Part shown: piece by piece, positions 11,186 through 22,879 of the stretch | How positions within the stretch are numbered: the stretch's first letter is position 1 | How the letters are laid out: each line of letters begins with the position of its first letter | Source of the DNA: Ochotona curzoniae | Lineage: Eukaryota > Chordata > Mammalia > Lagomorpha > Ochotonidae | Direction of reading: 5' to 3' | NCBI RefSeq assembly: GCF_017591425.1 | Contig: NW_024466281.1 | Span: 1 to 64,000, forward strand | DNA length: 64,000 nucleotides | Translations under genes and position numbers: made by a program | The notes under the pieces: generated by a model | Database searches by the model: none | The model's input: the letters and a program-made list of their open reading frames with translations, nothing else | What the model was told of the DNA's origin: nothing

Positions 11186-14100
11186 GATCAAGCCTGTCTC
11201 CCGGGATGCAACCAGCAGTCTTTGCGCCCACTTGGAAGGCTGCTTCGGGGAGGCTGGACCCCCCACGCTTGGCCCTTTTCGGGCCTAGCGTGGTGACCCA
11301 GGTACAGCTACCTGACCACCGGCCTGGTGACGCTAGGGGCGTGGCTAGACCCAAGCCCGGGCCGGGAAGAGGGGCGGGGCCGGCGCACGGGGACGTGACC
11401 CCTGGCAGAATGGCGGCCAGTGTCCCCAAGCCCGATCAAGCCTGTCTCCCGGGATGCAACCAGCAGTCTTTGCGCCCACTCAGAAGGCAGCTTCAGGGAG
11501 GCTGGACCCCCCACGCGTGGCCCTTTTCGGGCCTAGCGTGGTGACCCAGGTACAGCGACCAGAACCCCCGGGCCCGTGCCGCTAGGGGCGTGGCTAGATC
11601 CAAGCCCTGGCCTGGAAGAGTGGCGGGGCCGGCGCGGTGGGACATGACCCCTGGCAGAATGGCGGCCAGGGTCTCCAAGCCCGATCAAGCCTGTCTCCCG
11701 GGATGCAACCAGCAGTCTTTGCGCCCACTTGGAACGCTGCTTCAGGGAGGCTGGACCCCCCACACGTTGCCCTTTTCGGGCATAGCGTGGTGACCCAGGT
11801 ACAGCGACCCAAACCCCGTGCCCGTGCCGCCAGGGGCGTGGCTAGACCCAAGCCCGGGCCGGGAAGAGGGGCGGGGGCGGCACGCAGGGACGTGACTCCT
11901 GGCAGAATGGCAGCCAGGGTCCCCAAGCCCGATCAAGCCTGTCTCCCGGGATGCAACCAGCAGTCATCACAACCACTGGGAAGGCTGCTTCAGAAAGGCT
12001 GTACCCCCACGCTTGGCCCTTTTCGGGCCTAGCATGGTGACCCAGGAACAGCGACCCGAACCCCCGGGCCCGTGCCGCTAGGGGCGTGGCTAAATCCAAG
12101 CCCCGGCAGGGAAGAGGGGCGGGGCCGGCGCGGGCGGGTACGTGACCCCTGGCAGAATGGCGGCCTGGTTCCCCAATCCCGATCAAGCCTGTCTCCCGAG
12201 ATGCAATCAGCAGTCTTTGCGCCCACTCGGAAGGCTGCTTCGGGGAGGCTGGACCCCCTACGCGTGACCCTTTTCGGGCCTAGCGTGGTGACCCAGGTAC
12301 AGCGACCCAACCCCTGGGCCCGTGCCGCTAGGTGCGTGGCTAGACCCAAGCCAGGGCCGAGAAGAGGGGCGGGGCCGGTTCGCGCAGGGACGTGACGCCT
12401 GGCAGAATGGCGCCCTGGGTCCCCAAGCCCGATCAAGCCTGACTCCCAGGATGCAACCAGCGGTCTTTGCGCCACTTCGGAAGGCTGCTTCGGGGAGGCT
12501 GGACCCCCCACGCGTGGCCCTTTTTGGGCCTAGCGTGGTGACCCAGGTATAGCGAACCAACCCCCAGCCCCTGGCGCTAGGGGCGTGGCTAGACCCAAGC
12601 CCAGGCCTGGAAGAGGGGCGGGGCCAGGGCGCGTGGGGACGTGACTCCTGGCAGAATGGCAGCCAGGGTCCCCAAGCCCGATCAAGCCTGTCTCCCGGGA
12701 TGCAACCAGCAGTCTTTGCGCCCACTTGGAATGCTTCTTCGGGGAGGCTGGATCCCCCATGCGTGGCCCTTTTCGGGCCTAGCGTGGTGACCCAGGTACA
12801 GCGACCCGACACCCGGGCCCGTGCCGCTAGGGGCGTGGCTAGACACAAGCCCAGGCCGGGAAGAGGGGCGGGGCCGGCGCGCAGGGACCTGACCCCTGGC
12901 AGAATGGCGGCCGGGGTCCCCAAGCCCAATCAAGCCTGTCTCCCGGGATGCAACCAGCAGTCATCACGCCCACTCAGAAGGATGCTTCAGGGAGGCTGGA
13001 CCCCACACGCTTGGCCCTTTTCGGGCATAGCGTGGTGACCCAGGTACAGCGAGCCCAAACACCGGGCCCGTGCCGCTAGGGGCATGGCTAGATCCAAGCC
13101 GAGGCCTGGAAGAGGGGCGGGGCCGGCGCGGTGGGACGTGACCCCTGGCAGAATGGCGGCGAGGGTCTCCAAGCCCGATCAAGCCTGTCTCCCGGGATGC
13201 AGCCAGCAGTCTTTGCGCCCACTTGGAACGCTTCTTCGGGGAGGCTGGACCCACCACACGTGGCCCTTTTCGGGCCTAGTGTGGTGACCCAGGTAGAGCG
13301 ACCCGACCCCCGGGACCGGACCGCTTGGGGCGTGGCTAGACCCAAGCCTGGGCCTGGAAGAGGGGTGGGGCTGGTGCGCGGGGTCGTGACCCCTGGCAGA
13401 ATGGCGGCAGGGGTCCCCAAGCCCGATCAAGCCTGTCTCCCGGGATGCAACCAGCAGTCTTTGCGCCCACTTGGAAGGCTGCTTCAGGGAGGCTGGACCC
13501 CACACGCGTGGCCCTTTTTGGGCCTAGCGTGGTGACCCAGGTACAGCGAGCCCAAACACCGGGCCCGTACCGCTAGGTGCGTGGCTAGATCCAAGCCCAG
13601 GCCTGGAAGAGGGGAGGGGCCGGCGCGGTGGGACATGACCCCTGGCAGAATGGCGGCCAGGGTCTCCAAGCCCGATCAAGCCTGTCTCCCGGGATGCAGC
13701 CAGCAGTCTTTGCGCCCACTTGGAACGCTGCTTCAGGGAGGCTGGACCCCCCACGCGTGGCCCTTTTCGGGCATAGCGTGGTGACCCAGGTACAGCGACC
13801 CAACAGCCGGGCCCGTGCCGCTAGGGGCGTGGCTAGACCCAAGCACAGGCCGGGAAGAGTGGCAGGGGCGGCACGCAGGGACGTGACTCCTGGCAGTATG
13901 GCAGCCGGGGTCCATAAGCCCGATCAAGCCTGTCTCCCTGGAATCAACCAGCAGTCTTTGCGCCCACTTGGAAGGCTGCTTCAGGGAAGTTGGACCCCCC
14001 ACGCGCGGCCCTTTTCTGGCCTAGCGTGGTGACCCAGGTATAGCGAACCAACCCCCGGCCCCTGGCGCTAGGGGCGTGGCTAGACCCAAGCCCAGGCCTG

Positions 14101-14418
14101 GAAGAGGGGAGGGGCCAGGGCGCGTGGGGACGTGACTCCTGGCAGAATGGCAGCCAGGGTCCCCAAGCCCGATCAAGCCTGTCTCCCGGGATGCAACCAG
14201 CAGTCTTTGCGCCCACTTGGAAGGCTGCTTCGGGGAGGCTGGACCCCCCATGCGTGGCCCTTTTTGGGCCTAGCATGGTGACCCAGGTACAGCGACCCGA
14301 CCCCCGGGACCGTGCCGCTAGGGGCGTGGCTAGACCCAAGCCCGGGCTGGGAAGAGGGGCGGGGCTGGCGCGCAGGGACGTGACCCCTGGCAGAATGGCG
14401 GCCGGGGTCCCCAAGCCC

Positions 14419-14628
14419 AATCAAGCCTGTCTCCCGGGATGCAACCAGCATTCTTCGTGCCCACTCGGAAGGCTGCTTCAGAAAGGCAGTACCCCCCATG
14501 CGTGGCCCTAATCTGGCCTAGCATGGTGACCCAGGTACAGCGACCCAACCCCCGGGCTGGGAAGAGGGGCGGGGCCGCCGCGCGTGTGCGTGACTGCTGG
14601 CAGAATGGCAGCCAGGGTCCCCAAGCCC
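14419..14628 (+). repeat. Short unit, 210 bp (HOR copy 2)
   Basis: Counterpart of the unit at 7,610, with the junction at 14,554. It has GGCAGCCAGGGTCC where copy 1 has GGCAGCCGGTGTCC. Confidence 0.9.
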
Positions 14629-15370
14629 GATCAAACCTGTCTCCCGGGATGCAACCAGCAGTCTTTGCGCCCACTTGGAAGGCTGCTTCGGGGAGGCTGG
14701 ACCCCCCAAGTGCGAGGCCCTTTTCGCTCCTAGCGTAGTGACCCAGGTACAGCGACCCGACACCCGGGCCCGTGGCGCTAGGGGCATGGCTAGACCCAAG
14801 CATAGGACGGGAAGAGGGGAGGGGACCGCGCGCCGGTCGTGACCACTGGCAGAATGGCGGCCGGTGTCCCCAAGCCCGATCAAGCCTGTCTCCTGGGATG
14901 CAACCAGCAGTCATCACGCCCACTCGGAAGGCTGCTTCGGGGAAGTTGGACCCCCCACGCGTGGCCATTTTCGGCCCTAGCGTGGTGACCCAGGTATAGC
15001 GACCCGAACCCCCGGGCCCGTGCAGTTGGGGCGTGGCTAGATCCAAGCCCGGGCCTGGAAGAGGGGAGGGGCCGGTGCCCAGGGACGTGACCCTTGGCAC
15101 AATGGCTGCCAGGGTCCCCAAGCCCGATCAAGCCTGTCTCCTGGGATGCAACCAGCAGTCTTTGCGCCCACTTGGAAGGCTGCTTATGGGAGGCTGGAAC
15201 CCCATGCGTGGCCCTTTTCGGGCCTAGCGTGTTGACCCAGGTACAGTGACCCGACCCCCGGGCCAGTGCCGCTAGGGGCGTGGCTAGACCCAAGCACAGG
15301 CTGGGAAGAGGGGCGGGGCCGGCTCGGGGACGTGACCCCTGGCAGAATGGCGGCCAGGGTCCCCAAGCCC

Positions 15371-15580
15371 AATCAAGCCTGTCTCCCGGGATGCAACCAG
15401 CATTCTTCGTGCCCACTCGGAAGGCTGCTTCAGAAAGGCAGTACCCCCCATGCGTGGCCCTAATCTGGCCTAGCATGGTGACCCAGGTACAGCGACCCAA
15501 CCCCCGGGCTGGGAAGAGGGGCGGGGCCGCCGCGCGTGTGCGTGACTGCTGGCAGAATGGCAGCCGGTGTCCCCAAGCCC
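15371..15580 (+). repeat. Short unit, 210 bp (HOR copy 2)
   Basis: Counterpart of the unit at 8,562, with the junction at 15,506. Confidence 0.9.
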
Positions 15581-16329
15581 GATCAAGCCTGTCTCCCGGG
15601 ATGCAACCAGCAGTCTTTGCGCCCACTTGGAAGGCTGCTTCGGGGAGGCTGGACCCCCCAAGTGCGAGGCCCTTTTCGCTCCTAGCGTAGTGACCCAGGT
15701 ACAGCGACCCGAACCCCCGGGCCCGTGGCGCTAGGGGCATGGCTAGACCCAAGCACAGGACGGGAAGAGGGGGAGGGGACCACGCGCCGGTCGTGACCAC
15801 TGGCAGAATGGCGGCCGGGGTCCCCAAGCCCGATCAAGCCTGTCTCCCGGGATGCAACCAGCAGTCTTTGCGCCCACTTGGAAGGCTGCTTCGGGGAGGC
15901 TGGACCCCCCAAGTGCGAGGCCCTTTTCGGGCCTAGCGTGGTGACCCAGGTACAGCAACCGGAACCCACGGGCCCGTGCAGTTGGGGCATGGCTAGATCC
16001 AGGCCTAGGCCTGGAAGAGGGGCAGGGCCGTCGCGGTGGGACGTGACCCCTGGCAGAATGGCGGCCAGGGTCCCCAAGCCTGATCAAGCCTGTCTCCCGG
16101 GATGCAGTCAGCAGTCATCACGCCCACTCAGAAGGCTGCTTTGGGGAGGCTGGACCCCCCACACGTTGCCCTTTTCGGGCATAGCGTGGTGACCCAGGTA
16201 CAGCGACCCGACCCCCGGGACCGTGCCGCTAGGGGCGTGGCTAGACCCAAGCCCGGGCTGGGAAGAGGGGCGGGGCCGGCGCGCAGGGACGTGACCCCTG
16301 GCAGAATGGCGGCCGGGGTCCCCAAGCCC

Positions 16330-16541
16330 AATCAAGCCTGTCTCCCGGGATGCAACCAGCATTCTTCGTGCCCACTCGGAAGGCTGCTTCAGAAAGGCAG
16401 TACCCCCCATGCGTGGCCCTAATCTGGCCTAGCATGGTGACCCAGGTACAGCGACCCAACCCCCGGGCTGGGAAGAGGGGCGGGGCCAGGGCGCGTGGGG
16501 ACATGACTCCTGGTAGAATGGCAGCCAGGGTCCCCAAGCCC
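16330..16541 (+). repeat. Short unit, 212 bp, recombinant tail (HOR copy 2)
   Basis: Counterpart of the unit at 9,519, with the junction at 16,465 and the same CCAGGGCGCGTGG tail. Confidence 0.88.
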
Positions 16542-17786
16542 GATCAAACCTGTCTCCTGGGATGCAACCAGCAGTCTTTGCGCCCACTTGGAAGGCTGCT
16601 TCGGGGAGGCTGGACCCCCCAAGTGCGAGGCCCTTTTCGCTCCTAGCGTGGTGACCCAGGTACAGCGACCCGAACCCCCGGGCCCGTGGCGCTAGGGGCA
16701 TGGCTAGACCCAAGCACAGGACGGGAAGAGGGGAGGGGCCCGCGCGCGGGGTCGTGACCACTGGCAGAATGGCGGCCGGGGTCCCCAAGCCCGATCAAGC
16801 CTGTCTCCCGGGATGCAGCCAGCAGTCTTTGCGCCCACTTGGAACGCTGCTCCGGGGAGGCTGGACCCCCCACACATGGCCCTTTTCGGGCATAGCGTGG
16901 TGACCCAGGTACAGCGAGCCCAACCCCCGGGCCCGTGCCGCTAGGGGCGTGGCTAGACCCAAGCACAGGCCTGGAAGAGGGGCGGGGGCGGGCGCGCAGG
17001 GACGTGACTCCTGGCATAATGGCAGCCGGGGTCCCCAAGCCCGATCAAGCCTGTCTCCCGGGATGCAACCAGAGGTCTTTGCGCCCACTCGGAAGGCTGC
17101 TTCAGGGAGGCTGGACCCCCCACGTGCGGCCCTTTTCGTTCCTAGTGTTGTGACACAGGTAGAGCGACCCGACCCCCGGGCCCGTGCCGTTAGGGGCGTG
17201 GCTAGACCCAAGCCTGGGCCGGGAAGAGAGGCGGGGCTGGTGCGCGGGGTCGTGACCCCTGGCAGAATGGCGGCCGAGGTCCCCAAGCCCAATCAAGCCT
17301 GTCTCCCGGGATGCAACCAGCAGTCTTTGCGCCCACTCGGAAGGATGCTTCAGGGAGGCTGGACCCCACACGCGTGGCCCTTTTCTGGCCTAGCGTGGTG
17401 ATCCAGCTACAGTGACCCGACCTCTGGGCCCGTGCCGCTAGGGGCGTGGCTAGACCAAGCCCGGGCCGGGAAGAGGGGTGGGGCTGCGGCGCTTGGACGT
17501 GACCCCTGGCAGAATGGCGGCCAGGGTCCCCAAGCCCGATCAAGCCTGTCTCCCTGGATGCAACCAGCAGTCTTTGCGCCCACTTGGAACGCTGCTTCGG
17601 GGAGGCTGGACCCCCCACGCGTGGCCCTTTTCTGGCTTAGCGTGGTGACCCAGGTATAGGGAACCAACCCCCGGCCCAGGGCGCTAGGGGCGTGGCTAGA
17701 CCCAAGCCCAGGCCGGGAAGCAGGGCGGGGACACGGCGCGCAGGGGCGTGACTCCTGGCAGAATGGCGGCCAGGATCCCCAAGCCC

Positions 17787-17996
17787 GATCAAGCCTGTCT
17801 CCCGGGATGCAACCAGCAGTCTTTTCGCCCACTCGGAAGGCTGCTTCGGGGAGGCTGGACCCCCCACGCGTGGCCCTTTTCGGGTCTTTCGTGGTGACCC
17901 AGGTACAGCGACCCAACCCCCGGGCTGGGAATAGGGACGGGGCCGCCGCGCGTGTGCGTGACTCCTGGCAGAATGGCAGCCAGGGTCCCCAAGCCC
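17787..17996 (+). repeat. Short unit, 210 bp (HOR copy 3)
   Basis: Counterpart of the units at 4,166 and 10,976, with the junction at 17,922. Confidence 0.9.
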
Positions 17997-20484
17997 GATC
18001 AAGCCTGTCTCCCGGGATGCAACCAGCAGTCTTTGCGCCCACTTGGAAGGCTGCTTCGGGGAGGCTGGACCCCCCACGCTTGGCCCTTTTTGGGCCTAGC
18101 GTGGTGACCCAGGTACAGCTACCTGACCACCGGCCTGGTGACGCTAGGGGCGTGGCTAGACCCAAGCCCGGGCCGGGAAGAGGGGCGGGGCCGGCGCACG
18201 GGGACGTGACCCCTGGCAGAATGGCGGCCAGTGTCCCCAAGCCCGATCAAGCCTGTCTCCCGGGATGCAACCAGCAGTCTTTGCGCCCACTCAGAAGGCA
18301 GCTTCAGGGAGGCTGGACCCCCCACGCGTGGCCCTTTTCGGGCCTAGCGTGGTGACCCAGGTACAGCGACCAGAACCCCCGGGCCCGTGCCGCTAGTGGC
18401 GTGGCTAGATCCAAGCCCTGGCCTGGAAGAGTGGCGGGGCCGGCGCGGTGGGACATGACCCCTGGCAGAATGGCGGCCAGGGTCTCCAAGCCCGATCAAG
18501 CCTGTCTCCCGGGATGCAAACAGCAGTCTTTGCGCCCACTTGGAACGCTGCTTCAGGGAGGCTGGACCCCCCACACGTTGCCCTTTTCGGGCATAGCGTG
18601 GTGACCCAGGTACAGCGACCCAAACCCCGTGCCCGTGCCGCCAGGGGCGTGGCTAGACCCAAGCCCGGGCCGGGAAGAGGGGCGGGGGCGGCACGCAGGG
18701 ACGTGACTCCTGGCAGAATGGCAGCCAGGGTCCCCAAGCCCGATCAAGCCTGTCTCCCGGGATGCAACCAGCAGTCATCACAACCACTGGGAAGGCTGCT
18801 TCAGAAAGGCTGTACCCCCACGCTTGGCCCTTTTCGGGCCTAGCATGGTGACCCAGGAACAGCGACCCGAACCCCCGGGCCCGTGCCGCTAGGGGCGTGG
18901 CTAAATCCAAGCCCCGGCAGGGAAGAGGGGCGGGGCCGGCGCGGGCGGGTACGTGACCCCTGGCAGAATGGCGGCCTGGTTCCCCAATCCCGATCAAGCC
19001 TGTCTCCCGAGATGCAATCAGCAGTCTTTGCGCCCACTCGGAAGGCTGCTTCGGGGAGGCTGGACCCCCTACGCGTGACCCTTTTCGGGCCTAGCGTGGT
19101 GACCCAGGTACAGCGACCCAACCCCTGGGCCCGTGCCGCTAGGTGCGTGGCTAGACCCAAGCCAGGGCCGAGAAGAGGGGCGGGGCCGGTTCGCGCAGGG
19201 ACGTGACGCCTGGCAGAATGGCGCCCTGGGTCCCCAAGCCCGATCAAGCCTGACTCCCAGGATGCAACCAGCAGTCTTTGCGCCACTTCGGAAGGCTGCT
19301 TCGGGGAGGCTGGACCCCCCACGCTTGGCCCTTTTTGGGCCTAGCGTGGTGACCCAGGTATAGCGAACCAACCCCCAGCCCCTGGCGCTAGGGGCGTGGC
19401 TAGACCCAAGCCCAGGCCTGGAAGAGGGGCGGGGCCAGGGCGCGTGGGGACGTGACTCCTGGCAGAATGGCAGCCAGGGTCCCCAAGCCCGATCAAGCCT
19501 GTCTCCCGGGATGCAACCAGCAGTCTTTGCGCCCACTTGGAATGCTTCTTCGGGGAGGCTGGATCCCCCATGCGTGGCCCTTTTCGGGCCTAGCGTGGTG
19601 ACCCAGGTACAGCGACCCGACACCCGGGCCCGTGCCGCTAGGGGCGTGGCTAGACACAAGCCCAGGCCGGGAAGAGGGGCGGGGCCGGCGCGCAGGGACC
19701 TGACCCCTGGCAGAATGGCGGCCGGGGTCCCCAAGCCCAATCAAGCCTGTCTCCCGGGATGCAACCAGCAGTCATCACGCCCACTCAGAAGGATGCTTCA
19801 GGGAGGCTGGACCCCACACGCTTGGCCCTTTTCGGGCATAGCGTGGTGACCCAGGTACAGCGAGCCCAAACACCGGGCCCGTGCCGCTAGAGGCATGGCT
19901 AGATCCAAGCCCAGGCCTGGAAGAGGGGCGGGGCCGGCGCGCAGGGACGTGACCCCTGGCAGAATGGCGGCGAGGGTCTCCAAGCCCGATCAAGCCTGTC
20001 TCCCGGGATGCCGCCAGCAGTCTTTGCGCCCACTTGGAAGGCTGCTTCAGGGAGGCTGGACCCCCCACGCGTGGCCCTTTTTGGGCCTAGCGTGGTGACC
20101 CAGGTACAGCGAGCCCAAACACCGGGCCCGTACCGCTAGGTGCGTGGCTAGATCCAAGCCCAGGCCTGGAAGAGGGGAGGGGCCGGCGCGGTGGGACATG
20201 ACCCCTGGCAGAATGGCGGCCAGGGTCTCCAAGCCCGATCAAGCCTGTCTCCCGGGATGCAGCCAGCAGTCTTTGCGCCCACTTGGAACGCTGCTTCAGG
20301 GAGGCTGGACCCCCCACGCGTGGCCCTTTTCGGGCATAGCGTGGTGACCCAGGTACAGCGACCCAACAGCCGGGCCCGTGCCGCTAGGGGCGTGGCTAGA
20401 CCCAAGCACAGGCCGGGAAGAGTGGCGGGGGCGGCACGCAGGGACGTGACTCCTGGCAGTATGGCAGCCGGGGTCCATAAGCCC

Positions 20485-20694
20485 GATCAAGCCTGTCTCC
20501 CTGGAATCAACCAGCAGTCTTTGCGCCCACTTGGAAGGCTGCTTCAGGGAAGTTGGACCCCCCACGCGTGGCCCTTTTCGGGCCTAGCATGGTGACCCAG
20601 GTACAGCGACCCAACCCCCGGGCTGGGAAGAGGGGCGGGGCCGCCGCGCGTGTGCGTGACTGCTGGCAGAATGGCAGCCAGGGTCCCCAAGCCC
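20485..20694 (+). repeat. Short unit at a HOR deletion junction, 210 bp
   Basis: The left half (CTGGAATCAACC, GGGAAGTTGGACC) belongs to a long unit like 13.9 kb. The right half from about 20,580 is the short-unit type (junction at 20,620). The two-unit deletion in HOR copy 3 therefore joins inside this unit. Confidence 0.85.
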
Positions 20695-21439
20695 GATCAA
20701 GCCTGTCTCCCGGGATGCAACCAGCAGTCTTTGCGCCCACTTGGAAGGCTGCTTCGGGGAGGCTGGACCCCCCAAGTGCGAGGCCCTTTTCGCTCCTAGC
20801 GTAGTGACCCAGGTACAGCGACCCGAACCCCCGGGCCCGTGGCGCTAGGGGCATGGCTAGACCCAAGCACAGGACGGGAAGAGGGGAGGGGCCCGCGCGC
20901 GGGGTCGTGACCACTGGCAGAATGGCGGCCGGGGTCCCCAAGCCCGATCAAGCCTGTCTCCCGGGATGCAACCAGCAGTCATCACGCCCACTCGGAAGGC
21001 TGCTTCAGGGAAGTTGGACCCCCCACGCGTGGCCATTTTCGGCCCTAGCGTGGTGACCCAGGTATAGCGACCCGAACCCCCGGGCCCGTGCCGCTAGGGG
21101 CGTGGCTAGATCCAAGCCCGGGCCTGGAAGAGGGGAGGGGCCGGTGCCCAGGGACGTGACCCTTGGCACAATGGCGGCCAGGGTCCCCAAGCCCGATCAA
21201 GCCTGTCTCCTGGGATGCAACCAGCAGTCTTTGCGCCCACTTGGAAGGCTGCTTATGGGAGGCTGGAACCCCATGCGTGGCCCTTTTCGGGCCTAGCGTG
21301 TTGACCCAGGTACAGTGACCCGACCCCCGGGCCAGTGCCGCTAGGGGCGTGGCTAGACCCAAGCACAGGCTGGGAAGAGGGGCGGGGCCGGCACGGGGAC
21401 GTGACCCCTGGCAGAATGGCGGCCGGGGTCCCCAAGCCC

Positions 21440-21649
21440 AATCAAGCCTGTCTCCCGGGATGCAACCAGCATTCTTCGTGCCCACTCGGAAGGCTGCTTC
21501 AGAAAGGCAGTACCCCCCATGCGTGGCCCTAATCTGGCCTAGCATGGTGACCCAGGTACAGCGACCCAACCCCCGGGCTGGGAAGAGGGGCGGGGCCGCC
21601 GCGCGTGTGCGTGACTGCTGGCAGAATGGCAGCCGGTGTCCCCAAGCCC
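21440..21649 (+). repeat. Short unit, 210 bp (HOR copy 3)
   Basis: Counterpart of the unit at 15,371, with the junction at 21,575. Confidence 0.9.
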
Positions 21650-22400
21650 GATCAAGCCTGTCTCCCGGGATGCAACCAGCAGTCTTTGCGCCCACTTGGA
21701 AGGCTGCTTCGGGGAGGCTGGACCCCCCAAGTGCGAGGCCCTTTTCGCTCCTAGCGTAGTGACCCAGGTACAGCGACCCGAACCCCCGGGCCCGTGGCGC
21801 TAGGGGCATGGCTAGACCCAAGCACAGGACGGGAAGAGGGGGAGGGGACCGCGCGCAGGTCGTGACCCCTGGCAGAATGGCGGCCAGTGTCCCCAAGCCC
21901 GATCAAGCCTGTCTCCCGGGATGCAACCAGCAGTCTTTGCGCCCACTTGGAAGGCTGCTTCGGGGAGGCTGGACCCCCCAAGTGCGAGGCCCTTTTCGGG
22001 CCTAGCGTGGTGACCCAGGTACAGCAACCGGAACCCACGGGCCCGTGCAGTTGGGGCATGGCTAGATCCAGGCCTAGGCCTGGAAGAGGGGCAGGGCCGT
22101 GGCGGTGGGACGTGACCCCTGGCAGAATGGCGGCCAGGGTCCCCAAGCCTGATCAAGCCTGTCTCCCGGGATGCAGTCAGCAGTCATCACGCCCACTCAG
22201 AAGGCTGCTTCGGGGAGGCTGGACACCCCAATCGCGTGGCCCTTTTCAGGCCTAGCGTGGTGACCCAGGTACAGCGACCCGACCCCCGGGACCGTGCCGC
22301 TAGGGGCGTGGCTAGACCCAAGCCCGGGCTGGGAAGAGGGGCGGGGCCGGCGCGCAGGGACGTGACCCCTGGCAGAATGGCGGCCGGGGTCCCCAAGCCA

Positions 22401-22612
22401 AATCAAGCCTGTCTCCCGGGATGCAACCAGCATTCTTCGTGCCCACTCGGAAGGCTGCTTCAGAAAGGCAGTACCCCCCATGCGTGGCCCTAATCTGGCC
22501 TAGCATGGTGACCCAGGTACAGCGACCCAACCCCCGGGCTGGGAAGAGGGGCGGGGCCAGGGCGCGTGGGGACATGACTCCTGGTAGAATGGCAGCCAGG
22601 GTCCCCAAGCCC
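22401..22612 (+). repeat. Short unit, 212 bp, recombinant tail (HOR copy 3)
   Basis: Counterpart of the unit at 16,330, with the junction at 22,536. It begins AAATCAAGCC. Confidence 0.88.
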
Positions 22613-22879
22613 AATCAAGCCTGTCTCCTGGGATGCAACCAGCAGTCTTTGCGCCCACTTGGAAGGCTGCTTCGGGGAGGCTGGACCCCCCAAGTGCGAG
22701 GCCCTTTTCGCTCCTAGCGTAGTGACCCAGGTACAGCGACCCGAACCCCCGGGCCCGTGGCGCTAGGGGCATGGCTAGACCCAAGCACAGGACGGGAAGA
22801 GGGGAGGGGCCCGCGCGCGGGGTCGTGACCACTGGCAGAATGGCGGCCGGGGTCCCCAAGCCCGATCAAGCCTGTCTCC

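Larger units (their letters stand above)
10036..16846 (+). repeat. 28-unit higher-order repeat, copy 2 (6.81 kb)
   Basis: This is the second full copy of the 28-unit block. The order of variant units, including the four short units (10,976-11,185, 14,419-14,628, 15,371-15,580 and 16,330-16,541), is the same as in copy 1. It joins copies 1 and 3 directly, with no spacer. Confidence 0.9.
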